Source: Heterohyrax brucei
Lineage: Eukaryota; Chordata; Mammalia; Hyracoidea; Procaviidae
Assembly (NCBI GenBank): GCA_028571685.1
Contig: CM053146.1
Location: 63,769,431 to 63,833,430, forward strand
DNA length: 64,000 nucleotides
Direction: 5' to 3'
Shown in pieces: positions 23,446 through 34,371 of this stretch. Under the pieces are notes generated by a model that worked only from the letters and a program-made list of their open reading frames with translations, searched no databases and was not told where the DNA came from. The position numbers and the translations under genes are program-made. The stretch's first letter is position 1; each line of letters begins with the position of its first letter.

Positions 23446-23564
23446 AATGACTAAAAATTGTGTGTGTGGTTATATAGATGTTATGTAGAGAGGCACATAT
23501 AAATATATGGATGTGCATGTACAGGTATACGTATATACATGTTTTTGTGTGCTGCATGTATATA

Positions 23565-24112
23565 TGAGGTCTGACAAGTCTGCAAACTTAATTGTTCTAA
23601 GGGCTCCATACCTCACTGCTAAGTATCACTGTGGTCACCGTTGAAGTACTCCCCTTGGGAAGCCATGCACTGATGCCAGTGCCTAGTCCACCCTCCAGAG
23701 CAGTTTTGGAACACTTTCTGGAATGAATTGTACCCTTGCCATTGTACACAGTGGCAAATTCATGAACTTAATTGTATAGTAGTCTGTGAGGGAATTTTTA
23801 GCAAGTCAACAAATAACTGTATTAGAACACCCTCCCTACTCACCTGGTCTGGCCCCCAGTGAATTTTAAAGGAAATATTGAAAGGAAGACATTTTGATGA
23901 CATTAAGGAGGACGTCAAGGATAAGACAGTGACAACTCTGATGGCCATTCCAGAAAAAGGGTTCCAAAATTGCTTTGAAGGGTAGACTAGGTGCTGGTAT
24001 TGGTGCATAGCTTCCCAAGGGGGGTGCTTCAATGGTGATCATGGTAACATTCAGCAGTGAGATATGTAGCACTTTTCTGGGATGAGTTTGTGAACTTAAT
24101 TGTCGATTCTCA
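23565..24112. mobile_element. palindromic non-autonomous mariner derivative, copy 1
   Basis: 548 bp between TA dinucleotides (23563 and 24113). The outer ends read 'tgaggtctgacaa' inward from each side, like the mariner at 60998-62295. The left arm (23565-23725) is an inverted, diverged copy of the right arm (23946-24112), and the right arm equals the 3' end of that mariner. The 220-base loop keeps the 'gagggaatttttagc' stretch from the transposase region. No protein is encoded. The same arrangement recurs at 38505-39025. Confidence 0.85.
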
Positions 24113-24335
24113 TACTTATCTAAAGTAAACCACATGGGGCATGGTTAAGGATGCTTCCTAGACATAGCAAACACACTGAGAATTTGCTTCCTGAATTTGA
24201 AGAACTATAGTCTTGTGAGACAACTCCTTCAATTGGTACAATGTAGTTTGTAAGAATAATGTTTTATATTCTAGTTAGGTGAGTAGTGGTTAGGATCTTA
24301 AAAGCTTGTGAGTACCTCCTAAGATATAATAATTG

Positions 24336-24795
24336 GTCTGTAATTGTCCAGGGCAAAAGAGAAAGAAGGAAACCAAAGACTTAAAGAAGAAACTAATCTA
24401 CAGGACTAATAATCTGTGTGAACCATGGCCCCACCAACACTGAGAACAGAACTAGATGGTACCCAGCCACCACTACCAACTATCCAGACCAGGGACACAA
24501 TAGATGGTCTCAGATAGAATGGAAGAAAAATATAGAACAAACCTGAAATTCCTAAAAAAAAAAAAAAAAAAAAAGGCCAAACTTATTGGACTGTTAGAGA
24601 CTAGAGAAACTCCCAAGGCTATTATCTTGGGCTACCCCTTAAACTTGGAGATCAAACCACTGCCAGAGGTCACCTTTTAGCCACATAGTAGATCAGCTCA
24701 TATCATAACATAAATAATATTATTTGTGAGTACTGTGCTCCTATAAATAATCATCTAGATGAACCCAAATGGAAACATTTACTTTCGACCAAAGA
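24336..24795 (+). mobile_element. L1 3'-UTR fragment, older subfamily
   Basis: Plus-strand counterpart of 8590-9300: 'gaactagatggtacccagcc', 'ccagggacacaatagatgg', 'aaaatatagaacaaacctg' and 'ttggactgttagagactag'. It includes a 20-base A-run near 24556. The end is cut off next to the AfroSINE at 24808. Confidence 0.75.
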
Positions 24796-24807
24796 TAAGA
24801 AGACAAG

Positions 24808-24979
24808 AGGGGACCAAAAAACCCAAACTCATTGCCAAGGAGTTGATTCTGACTCACAGTGGCCTTATAAGGCAAAGTAGAGCTGCCCCAAAGAGTTTCT
24901 AAGGAGCATCTGGTGAATTTAAATTGCCAGCCTTTTGGTTAGCAGCTGAGTTCTTAATCACTGTGCCACCAGGGCTCCA
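24808..24979 (-). mobile_element. AfroSINE
   Basis: Antisense copy with 'ccaaactcattgccaaggag', 'gattctgactcacagtggcc', 'ttttggttagcagctgagtt' and 'gtgccaccagggctcc'. Complete apart from an A-rich left border. Confidence 0.92.
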
Positions 24980-25354
24980 ACGGGAATACAACGAAGCGAG
25001 ATTAAAGGAATCAGGGCAACCAGAATAGAATTTATGAAAATGTTAACACATTGTGAAAAATATAACTGACGTTACTGGGCAGTATGTATAAAAATTGCTA
25101 AGTGAAAATTTAATTTGCTATGCAAACTTCTACCAGAAACATAATACAATATTTAAAAAAAACACAGGGACTCATTCTGATCCCTATCCATGTGGTACCT
25201 TTCCTCTCGGAATGAACTTGATTGCACAGAGACAAGTTGAACTGGACTTGAGCATTTCACACTTCTTTTTCCTTCCATTAAGTAACAGCTTTGTTTTTCC
25301 CTCCCTTCCTAAGATATTTTGTTTAAACAAGAAAAGGAAAACAAACAACAACAA

Positions 25355-25541
25355 TAAAAAGCCACAGTTGATTCTGATGCGTAACAACCTGGTGGTGTGT
25401 GAGAGGGACACATAGGATTTTCACTGGCCGATTTTTCAGTAGCTTGCCTGGCCTTTCTTATGAGGTACCTCTTGGACTCAAATTCCCAACCTTTCAGTTA
25501 GCGGCGGAGTGCCTTAACTGTTTGTACCACCCACGGACTCT
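25355..25541 (-). mobile_element. AfroSINE-related SINE, type II
   Basis: Antisense: 'cacagttgattctgatgcg', 'actggccgatttttcagtag', 'aggtacctcttggactcaaa', 'ctttcagttagcggcggag' and 'taccacccacggactc'. Preceded by an 'aacaacaacaataaaa' tail. Confidence 0.85.
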
Positions 25542-26043
25542 GATTAAGCAAGAGGACACTTTAAACTGTTCAGCTGTTCCACCTACCGAAAGTAAAGGCA
25601 GACAGAAATAACGCTGAGGAAGTACTTTTGTGTTCTCTCATGTAAGAAGTCAGGAGATTCCATTTCTAGAGGGACAGTGATTAAGTGAATGGGATTCATA
25701 AAGCTACTTCACTTTCCCAGGATTTTTTTGCCCTTTTTTGTTAAGAGTGGTTTTTACCAGCTCAGTAAATATACTATCCTTATGAATTTTTAGAGGTGGA
25801 AAGTTACTATGAAAATGTTAACTGTTTAATAAATTAGAAACAGTTTTCATTTGCCAAAGGGTGGTGGAGGTTTTATATTTATTTTCTCCCAACAAATACT
25901 TTCTTAAAGTCTTTTTATTGTGGTAAAATATAGCATAGAATTGACCATTTTAACCTTTTTAAATGTGTAATTCAGTGGTATTAATTATATTTACAGTTTT
26001 GTAAAACCCTATTATTATCTGTTGCTAAGACTTTTTCATTACC

Positions 26044-26320
26044 CCGAGGCAGCATTAGCTGGCATTTCCCATCCATCATGCCCATTGTGATTGCGTCAAC
26101 CCGATGACATCCGCATCATTACAAGAGCTGTCCACTAATTCTGATGGGACATGTCCCTGAAGGTGCCCTGAAGAAGAGCCTACCACAAACTGTTTTCTTC
26201 CCCCATATAAACCCCTGTGGCTGCGAGCAAGAGAGCCAGCCAAATAAAGGTTTTCTTTTTTCTGCTTCACCTGACTTACACCTCAGTGTCACCCTGAGCA
26301 AGATCTGCAGATCTGGCAAC
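26044..26320 (+). mobile_element. LTR fragment of an endogenous retrovirus-like element
   Basis: A compact block with a TATA-like 'atataaa' at 26205-26211, a polyadenylation signal 'aataaa' at 26243-26248 and a following T-rich and 'ctgcttcacctgacttac' region, the U3-R-U5 order of a retroviral LTR. It interrupts the ancient L1. I could not fix its ends by a target duplication, and no internal viral genes are present. It is non-coding here. Confidence 0.6.
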
Positions 26321-26334
26321 ATCCCCCAAAAGCA

Positions 26335-26452
26335 ACTCCAAACCGTCACTTTTGAATTAGACTCAGATCAACCCTGTAAGATAGAGTAGAAGTACCTCAA
26401 GGTTGTAGAATCAGACTGCCCCATCTTTCTCCTGTGCCACCAGGGCTGCTGC
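26335..26452 (-). mobile_element. AfroSINE, partial
   Basis: Antisense pieces: 'gaattagactcagatcaacc', 'ctgtaagatagagtagaag', 'agactgccccatctttctcc' and 'gtgccaccagggctgctg'. Internal parts are missing, and it ends in a (ctg)n run at 26445-26461. Confidence 0.75.
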
Positions 26453-26467
26453 TGCTGCTGCTTTTTT

Positions 26468-27067
26468 TAAAATTGTGATTAAGTGAAAGTATACAGTCCA
26501 GATCAATTTTGCATGCCCGCCTATCTTCAGCTTCTTCTACTCTCCTTGCCTGGTGACAGCACACTCCTCTTCATTCTGTACTTGTGGTATCCTCTGAACA
26601 AGTTCCTATCCCCTCCTCTCTGCCCTCTCCCCTCTGATCTAGAAAGAGAGCAGTGGGACAGCGTCCTGCGAATGCATAGAACCATAAAGTACACACACTG
26701 TAAATATGGTCACATCATGTCCCCAAGTCCAGACCATTTTCATCCAAAGAGTTGACCTCAGTAGTGTTTTCTGGGCAGGGGCAGCAGCAGGTCTCGGGGC
26801 TACACTGCCAGGGGATCCTCCAGGCTGTCAGACCATCAGTTGTGATCTTTTAGTAGAGTTCTTAAGCTGCATCCCTCTTCTTCTCATGTTGCCATAGGGC
26901 TCTATGTTGTATGCCCCATCGTGGCTGTCTTTGGTGGTGTCCAGGCACCATCTGGTTCTTCTGGTCACATGTTGATGCTGTCTCCCACTCACATGGCTCC
27001 TTCTGTCTCCTGAGCTCTTTTCCTCTGTCTTTGCATCTGTTCCAGATGAGTTGGGATCATTTGTTAC
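26468..27067 (-). mobile_element. 5'-truncated L1, 3'-UTR fragment
   Basis: 'gtgattaagtgaaagtatac' follows a T-run. Then come 'ctccttgcctggtgacagc', 'gaaccataaagtacacac', 'ggtgtccaggcaccatctgg' and 'gatgagttgggatcattt', matching the 3' UTR of the full-length L1. Inserted within the ancient L1. Confidence 0.85.
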
Positions 27068-27106
27068 CCAAACCCACTGCCGTCGATCCACATTTGCTAC
27101 CAGGGC
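27068..27106 (-). mobile_element. AfroSINE remnant with large internal deletion
   Basis: Only the two ends remain: 'aacccactgccgtcgat' (tail side) directly followed by 'ctaccagggcttc' (head side). Confidence 0.55.
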
Positions 27107-27169
27107 TTCTTAATAGAAATTCATTACCCTTTAAACCCATACTCCTCATTTCCCCTCTCCTTCATCCCT

Positions 27170-27332
27170 ATGATTCTATGTGAGAGAATAAAGCTGCCCT
27201 GAGGAATTTTCTAGGCTTTATTGTTTACGGAAGCAGACTGCCAGGTCTTTCTCCTGCTGTGCTGCTCTGTGGGTTCTAACCATCAACCTTCCTGGTAAGC
27301 TTAATTGTTGCACTGCTAAAGTTCCATTTCCA
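27170..27332 (-). mobile_element. AfroSINE, long subtype
   Basis: Antisense: 'ataaagctgccctgagg', 'gtttacggaagcagactgcc', 'aggtctttctcctgctg', 'gtgggttctaaccatcaacc' and 'gcactgctaaagttcc'. It sits within ancient L1 sequence, which resumes on both sides. Confidence 0.8.
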
Positions 27333-27548
27333 GTCCTTGGTAACCTCTAATCAACTTTTGGGGTCCATGAAATTATTGTAGATTATTCATATAAGTGGCA
27401 TCATGAAGTATTTGTCTTTTGCATATGGCATATTTTGCTTAACATAATGTTTTCAAGATTTATCCATATTGTAGCATGTATCATTTTGTCATTTTTTATG
27501 GCACAGTAATATTTCCAATGTATGGATAGCCGCATTTTATTTATTTAA

Positions 27549-28442
27549 ACCACTACGTGGTTTAGAATCAGAAAAGGAATGCATCAGGGTTGTGTCTTTT
27601 CACCATACTTTAATTCTGTATGCTGAGCAAATAATCTGAGAAGCTGGACTAAAGGGGACCCTAGAATGTGGTGTTAGGATTGGTGGAAGACTCATTAACA
27701 ACCTGAGATATTCTGATGACACAACCTTGCTTGCTGAAAGCAAAGGGGAGTTGAAACACTGATGAAAGTGGAAGACTACAACCTGATTCACCATGGATTC
27801 AAGAAAGCAGACGTCCTTAAAACTGGGCCACTAAGCAACATCATGATAAATGGAGAAAAGATTGAGGTTGTCAAGGCTTTTGTTTTTGCTTGGATCCACA
27901 GTCAGCACCCCTGGAAGCTGTAAAGAAATCAAAGGACCTACTGCACTGGGCCAATCTTCTGCAAAAGATTTCTTTAAAGTGTTAAAATGCAAAGATGTCA
28001 CCTTGAGGTAGGTGCACCTGACCCGAGCCATCTCTTCATATGCATGTGAAAGTGGGATAATGAATAAGGAAGTCTGCAGAAGAATTGATGCCTTTGAATT
28101 AAAGTTTTGGATAAAGATATTGAATACAACCATGATTCACAAAAAAAGAAAATAAGTCTGTCTTGGAGGAAGTACAGCCAGAGTGCTTTGTAGAAACAAG
28201 AATAGTGAGACTTCATGTCACATACTTCGGTTGTGTTATCTGGAGGAGGATATCATGCTTGGTAAGACAGAAGGTCGTTAAAAATGGGAAGACCCCTGAT
28301 GAGGTAGACTGACACCGTGGCTACAACGATGGACTCCAACGTGTCACTGATTGTGAAGATGGCAAAAACGAGGCCGTTTTTCATTCTGTTGTACCTAGGA
28401 TTGCTATGACTTGGAACCAATTTGACAGCACTTAACAATACA
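27549..28442 (+). mobile_element. RTE (BovB-like) LINE, 3' half
   Basis: Longest RTE copy here. Near 27567-27605 one frame reads 'RKGMHQGCVFSPY', the reverse-transcriptase 'GxxQG..SP' motif. At 27709-27720 the catalytic motif appears as 'YSDD' within 'LRYSDDTTLL' (intact relatives usually have YADD). The C-terminal phrases 'gcaaagatgtcaccttgagg' and 'gaatacaaccatgattcac' follow, with the tail 'cacttaacaatacaat'. Frameshifts and stops break the frame. Inserted in the ancient L1. Confidence 0.9.
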
Positions 28443-28639
28443 ATAAAATAATTCATTAGTTCGTCTTTTGATGAACGTTTGAAGTGTTTCCGCTTTTTAG
28501 CTGTCATGAATAGTGATGTTACAAGTATTCAAATACAGCTTAGTTTTGATTTCACTTCTTTTGGATGTATACCTGGGAGTGGGATTGCTAGATCATGTGG
28601 TAATGCTATGTTTAGCTCTTAACAGACATTTTTTGAAGA

Positions 28640-29210
28640 CTATCTTTGTGCTCTTCCTTCAAGGCCCAGTTATGTGTCTCAAGGCATCCTGTGTTTGAAA
28701 GAGAGAGGTACACATGTACACACACATGGATGTTTTAGGAAGACACGTCAGTGGGAATGTGGAAAAGGAAGGGGGTGGGGAGGAGGAGGAGCTGATGGCT
28801 GGGGAAGCCTTCATTGAGGAGGATGTGTAGGACTTTGCCAGGGAGAGAAGGGGGTAAGGGGACTTCTTACAAGGGAGCCGCATGAGTAGAGACTGAGAGA
28901 CATGAAGATACATTCCGTGATTGGGGTGTTGTTACTCGAACAGACAGTGCTTGGCGTTTGGGTACAGTGATAGTGAGCTGGGAGCTAGATTACGAACGGC
29001 CTTGTGTGCCTGGCTAAGAAGTATGGACTTGGTCCTGGAACCAGTGATAACTGTCATCAAACAGGGTGATGATGTAATCATACCCATGTGTTGGAGGCGA
29101 GCTTTAGCAGCGGGGGTGTGCATTTAAGAGACGGTGAGTGGAGACAGATGGGTAGCGGGGCTTTCTGTTAGGAGGCTCTTGAAGTACGTTGGATGAGAGA
29201 TGATGTTTGG
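28640..29210 (+). repeat. ancient mammalian interspersed repeat, unassigned
   Basis: Resembles a repeat seen across mammals with phrases such as 'gaagccttcattgaggagg', 'acggccttgtgtgcctggc' and 'tgttaggaggctcttgaag'. Related text occurs at 35310-37120 and 44690-45480. I recognise the wording but cannot name the family. Confidence 0.45.
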
Positions 29211-29219
29211 GGCCTGAAC

Positions 29220-29850
29220 CCAGCGGAAGACAACTACTCAGTGGAGTACTTTGTACTGTGTACTTAGATGCATTAGCTCGCATAATCTTCACAGGAATCT
29301 TTTCATCGGGTGTTATTGCCATTCTCATTATTACTTTACCAGTTCCTCTTTTTTTTAAGTTAATGAAGTAAGTTTAAGGACCAACTTGTGGAACTGTTGG
29401 TATAAAAAGAACATCAGATCTCCACTGGATTTGTGGAAGAATGTTTTTTACTGTTGAAAGTAATTTCTGTTTCTGTTACTCTCTTTGAATAAACAGTAAC
29501 ACCAATAAATAAAAAAGATGCAAAGGATATAACTACATAATTCATACATATGGAAATCCATGTGGTAAATAACCCGAAGCACATTTATTCTCACTGGTAA
29601 TAAAATACACATAAAGTGACAGTTATATCTTTAAACATATTAAATTATCTTTTAAAAGTTTAAGGATGGTTTTGCTTTCCAGGTTACTGTGCTGGTAATG
29701 CTGACAACTGGTAAATACTCCTTGGAAAGCAGTATATTAAAATGTGGTAATGGCCATAACCCAGTAATCCTACTTTTAGGGATTTATGCTAAAAATAATT
29801 CAGCTGAACCAAAAGGCCGTATTCATAAAAATATTTGTCTTAGTTACCTG
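29220..29850. other. non-coding DNA, no gene seen
   Basis: AT-rich with poly(A)-like patches. Possible MIR trace at 29260-29330 ('tagatgcattagctcgcata'). Confidence 0.35.
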
Positions 29851-30140
29851 TCACTGTTGTAACTAATTACCACAAACTTGGTAGTTTAAAATAACACAGA
29901 TTTATAATCTTACAGCTCTAGAGGTCAGGGCTCCCCAAATGAAAATGTTTGCCAGGGCTGTATTCTTCCTGTAGGTTCGGGGGAAAATTCATTTCCCTGT
30001 CCTTTTCCAGCTTCTAGAGGCTGCCCACATGGCCTGTCTTATGATCCTTTCCAGTGTCTTCAGAGTACTTCATTCCAACTTATGGTTCCATCGTCATATC
30101 TCCTTTTTCTTGTCAGACTCAGAGTAACCAAGACAGACCA
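29851..30140 (-). mobile_element. MaLR/ERVL-type LTR fragment
   Basis: Antisense MaLR-like order: 'cttagttacctgtcactg', 'attaccacaaacttggtag', 'aataacacagatttataatc', 'cttacagctctagaggtcag' and 'ttttccagcttctagaggc'. It is old and partial, with no internal viral genes. Confidence 0.6.
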
Positions 30141-30430
30141 GAATTTGAACCCAGGTTCTGTGGCCTTGTACTTTCAGAACAGAGAGAATGAGAAGATGAA
30201 GAAGGGTGCACGTGGGAGATCATTTTTGTGGTGAAGTGAAACCTGCACCTGTTTTATGTTTCAAAACAGAAGGGGAATATTTGGCAGTTGACAGAATGTA
30301 GAGGACTTGGGCGAGTTTCTCGGCTTGGACAGTGAGGAAGGTAAGAATAAATGAGATCTTGTCAGAAAGGGACGGGCAGGGCTGGAGGCACATCAGTTTG
30401 TGGCCCCCTCTGGAATATCCAGAAGTAGGA

Positions 30431-30645
30431 ATACTTGGGTTGCACAAATGGTTATGTGCTAGGCTAACAGGCAAAAGGTTAATGATTTGAACCAACAGAG
30501 GCACCTTGAAAGAAAGACCTGGTGATCTGCTTCCAGAAGGTCCAGCCATGAAAACTCTGTGCACAGTTCTTCTCTGAAACACAGAGAGTTGCAGTGAGTC
30601 AGAATAGGCTTGACAGCAACTGATTTGATTTTGTTTGGTCTGGCT
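30431..30645 (+). mobile_element. AfroSINE-related SINE, type II
   Basis: 'gggttgcacaaatggttat', 'ggcaccttgaaagaaagacc', 'tggtgatctgcttccagaag' and 'gtcagaataggcttgacagc'. Followed by 'tgattttgtttgg'. Confidence 0.85.
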
Positions 30646-30727
30646 CATCTATAGGAAATCCTCAATTAAAAAAAGAAAAAAGACAGAACTTCCACTTCAT
30701 CACAAAACACAAAAACAAAAACAACCC

Positions 30728-30892
30728 CCAAAACAAAGACCTACTGCTGTCAAATTGATTCCAACTCATAAAGACCCTATAGGACAGAGTAGAACTGCTC
30801 CATAAAGTTTCCAGGTAGCACTTGGGGGATTGGAACTGCCAGCCTTTTGGTTAGCAGCTGTAGTACTTAACAACTATGCCACCAGGGTTTCC
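30728..30892 (-). mobile_element. AfroSINE
   Basis: Antisense full copy: 'cctactgctgtcaaattgat', 'ccctataggacagagtagaa', 'ttttggttagcagctgtagt' and 'atgccaccagggtttcc'. Preceded by an A-rich tail. Confidence 0.93.
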
Positions 30893-30995
30893 TCACTTGG
30901 CAGTTAGAAATTTGGTTGTTGAAGTAGCAGGCTAGCCTCCCTGTAGAAACTCCTTTAAGACTGTAATTTATCTTTGGGTAGGCATACAGTTTAGA

Positions 30996-31143
30996 ACTTG
31001 TTGTCTGACTGGTCCTGATTCATAATGACCCTATAGGCCACAGTAGAACTGTCCCATAGGGTTTCCAAGGAGCAGCTGGTAGATTTGAACTGTTGACCTT
31101 TTGGTTAGCAGCCGGGCTCTTAACTACTGAGTCACCAGGGCTC
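30996..31143 (-). mobile_element. AfroSINE
   Basis: Antisense: 'tcctgattcataatgaccc', 'cccatagggtttccaaggag', 'ttttggttagcagccgggct' and 'gagtcaccagggctc'. Confidence 0.93.
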
Positions 31144-31427
31144 TTTAGGATTTGTAGGGGAAGTTAAAATAAAAATCTTATTAATCCAGTAATGTAAGTT
31201 GACTTGAAGTTTATTTAATATACAGTTTGTAAATCAGGGTAACATTTCAGTTCAGTTAGGGAAATAGAATGTTCCAAAGATGAGATACTTTAACAGGATT
31301 CTTATACTCTTTATTACTGACATTGTCATGGACATGGGGCCAGAATAGTGTTTACACAGTAACAGTTTACCTTAAAACACAACTTCTAGTTTGGCCCTTG
31401 GATTTTGTTTGTCTTTCCTTCTTTTTT

Positions 31428-31692
31428 TCTATTGTGATTAAGTGAAACTATACAATCCAAATCAATTTTGCATACCTGCCTATCTGCAGCACCATCTGCT
31501 CTCCTCACCCAGTGACAGCACATTCCACCTTTATACTCTATATTTCTACTGTCCTCTTAACGAGCACCTGTCCCCTCCTCTCCACTTTCTTCTCTCCCAT
31601 CTAGAAAGAAACTAGTAGGACAGTCTCCTATAAATGTATAAAACCATAAAATACACACTCCATCACGCTGTATCCCCAAGTCCAGTCAAATT
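31428..31692 (-). mobile_element. 5'-truncated L1, 3'-UTR fragment (older variant)
   Basis: 'ttgtgattaagtgaaac', 'atacctgcctatctgcagc', 'acccagtgacagcacattcc', 'agaaagaaactagtaggac' and 'aaccataaaatacacactcc'. It belongs to the same variant as 4900-5205 and 26468. Confidence 0.85.
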
Positions 31693-31694
31693 TT

Positions 31695-33335
31695 CTTTTT
31701 TTGAAACTGACTTGACTGCACATAGATAATTCTTGAAAAGAGCACAATGCCTAAGGCAACAGTCTTCATTCTTATTTGACCTAAAGGTGTCATCAGGAAG
31801 CCAGTTTTCACTGTGAGGCTCAAAGTTAAAAAGATCATCTGGTGGGGGCGGAAAATGGCTTGGGTAGGTTGCATCATCCTTTGAGGAACCTAGCAATCTG
31901 GATTCCACCAATTAGACTTCATTTCTCAGAGGGAGTGGGTCATGGTAGCTGGTGTGTTGCTACGATCTTAGGTTTTTGTGTTAATGTTGTTAAGTTTCAT
32001 GGAAGGACTAGGAAAAAGACCTGGTTAGCCAGTGAGAATTCTGTGGATCACAGTGATTTGATCCACAGCTGATCATGGGAATGGTGCTCTGCAGAACAAG
32101 ACGGTACTGAGACGTCTTGCATAGGATTGTGGTGAGTGGGGGGATGATTCCACAGCAGAGGCAGCCAATAGCAGCAGCAACAACAACTTGTTCAGAATGC
32201 CAAGGCCCAGGCTTTGCCCTCAGGGGTTGCTTCAGTAGGTCTGGGTGGGTTTTAAGAGTCTGCATTTATAAATAACTCCTGAGTGGAGTCTGAGGTTCCT
32301 TGGCCTCATAGGCTCCTGCTTCTGAGAAACACTGGCTTAAATGTTTGGTGGCCCATCAAAGTTAATCTCCAGTGAAAGCCAGCAGGTAGGAAAGTGCTTT
32401 TTTTAAAGCACTTATAAACATATTTAATTCTATCAAGGGTGTTTTTTAATTATGTGGATTAACACTCAAAAATTGCAAGCTTTCAAAATTAGGTTTGTTT
32501 TTGCCTTTTAAAATGGATTTTTGTCAAGAGATTTCCAGTGAAATTAGATTGAGGAGTTCCACACCGCTCCCCTCCCCCCAAGAAAGGGGTCTTGTCAGCA
32601 GCTGGCTGAATGGACATGGGAAACACAGGGTGGAAAGAAGGAGTGTATTGTAGTGTGGGAAGATCAGCTAGAGTTACATAGCAATGTGTTGTGTAGGTTT
32701 TTGTATGACAAGTTGATTTGGTTTGTAAACTTGTAGTTAAAGCTCAATAAAATATTTCTTAAAAGGGGCGGAACCCTGTTAGCTAATACAATATAGTTTT
32801 AAAAAAGAGTGGTGGGTCATGTCAGAGGAGGAGTTCTTGGTTTACCTAGGGACCGCCTAGATTATCACAGATGAAAAAGTCAAGGCAAAGTACTCAACAC
32901 TTTGAAATTTGGGCTTTAAACTGGATCAGCCGGTTATTAGGCTGTTTGCTTGTAATTAGTCATGACCTCATCATAGATCCCTCTGCCCCTTCTTTCTGTC
33001 AGTGTGTCTTTTTTTTTTGGTGAGAGGAGGCTCTGAAGTCAGGTTGAGTGGGATGAGGTCTCAACTCAATCTCTTTGTAGCAGTGTGATCCTGGGAAGAT
33101 TACCTAGCCTTCTTGAGCTTGTTTTCTGTGAATTTGGAATGCAGGTGCTGAAAGTTGTTTTGAGAACTAAATGACATAAGGTCAAAACATCTAGACCTGG
33201 ACCTGGCACCATTCCCTTAATCTTAAAAGGGAGGGTGAGTCCAGGGCCACTCCTCATTCAACACACTTCATTAGCTGCCAAGAGTCTGCCCAGACTTTTG
33301 GCTACCCCCACGTAAAACAGAAGAAAGTACTGCCA
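31695..33335. other. single-copy DNA, no gene seen
   Basis: No repeat or coding exon that I can support. Minus-strand frames at 31663-31911 and 32008-32265 have no splice context. A T-run occurs near 33008. Confidence 0.4.
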
Positions 33336-33339
33336 GTTG

Positions 33340-33592
33340 TGCACCATTCCCATGATTGTGGATGGACCATTGTGTTTCATGGGGTTTTCATTGGTGAATT
33401 TTTGGAGCTCGATCAATAGATCTTGTGGTCATCTGAAGCTACACTGAAATCTCTTCAGCATTGTGGCAGCACGCAAGCCTCTACTGACAGATGGGTGGTA
33501 GCTTCATGTGACGTATGTTTACTGGGAATCGAACTCCAGTCTCTTGCATAAAAGGCCATGATTCTACCCTGAGCCACCACTGGCCACCAACG
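33340..33592 (-). mobile_element. tRNA-Gly-derived SINE
   Basis: Read on the minus strand from about 33592: 'gccagtggtggctcagggta', 'gaatcatggcc', 'atgcaagagactggag' and B-box 'gttcgattcccag'. The body follows, with 'taccacccatctgtcag' and 'aggcttgcgtgctgccac'. The tail is degraded near 33340. Confidence 0.8.
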
Positions 33593-33599
33593 TATTCAA

Positions 33600-34200
33600 T
33601 CCTTCTTACTGTGCTAGGCAGCATGTTTAGGGTTGACTACATGTGTTTCTTTACAACTGCTACCTAACCGATTTTATGTTCTCTCTAGATTTGGGATGCA
33701 TTCTTGTTTGGTTGTGGTTGATAGTCATAGAAAAAGGTATTTCTGATTTAGATTTTCAGCCTTGAGATATTTTTGTTGGTGTCTGGTTATCCTTGGAATG
33801 ATGCTTGCTTCTTTGTCTCTTGTGAAGAAGGTTTGGGTTCATTAACTGCTTGCTGCTGCTGTATCTGTTAATTTCTCTGATGTGTGGGTTGGAGGAGTGA
33901 CTTCCTCTTGTTTTCCCACCTTTGCCAAATGCCTTCACACTTCCTATCTCAATTACAGAGTTTTCCCAGCCTACTTTTCTTTAGTCTCCATCCTGATGGG
34001 AGGGAACAGGAGGAAGTTTGCTTCTTTCTGGGTGGTTTGTTTAACGGATGCCAAGTGAGCTCTTCCTTTGTGTCAGGCTCTGTGCTATTTGTTCTTAAAT
34101 TGTCTAATTTAATTCGTTTAAGTAGCTATACCTATTTTGTAAATGAGGTTGCACACCTCAGCCTAGATTTCTTAGAGGTTGATAGGATCCTAGTACCTTA
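33600..34200. other. single-copy DNA, no gene seen
   Basis: No repeat recognised. The open frame from 33884 runs into the AfroSINE at 34204 and is not considered coding. Confidence 0.4.
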
Positions 34201-34203
34201 TTC

Positions 34204-34370
34204 CAGAAACTCTGGTGACATAGTGGTTAAGTGCTATAGCTGCTAACCAAGAAGTTGACAGTTTGAATCCACCAAGCACTCCTTGGAACCTTTCTGGGGC
34301 TGTGCTACTTGGTCCTATAGGGTTGCTCTGAGTCAGAATCGACTCAACAGCAATGGGCTTGGTTTTGGTT
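34204..34370 (+). mobile_element. AfroSINE
   Basis: 'agaaactctggtgacatagt', 'gctaaccaagaagttgacag', 'cctatagggttgctctgag' and 'tcagaatcgactcaacagc'. Flanking 'taccttatt' before and 'taccttact' after suggest the target-site duplication. Confidence 0.93.
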
Positions 34371-34371
34371 A

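Larger units (their letters stand above)
25905..28650 (-). mobile_element. ancient L1, split into at least four pieces
   Basis: Antisense L1 3' sequence in collinear blocks. 25905-26042 has 'attgtggtaaaatatagc', then 'gtgtaattcagtgg'. 27107-27168 covers a 'ttcattaccctttaaaccc' block. 27336-27548 has 'cataagtggcatcatgaag' and 'gcataatg'-like text. 28443-28650 has 'ttggatgtatacctgggag' and 'gggattgctagatcatg'. The gaps are filled by younger elements: an LTR, AfroSINEs, an L1 fragment and an RTE copy. Confidence 0.8.
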
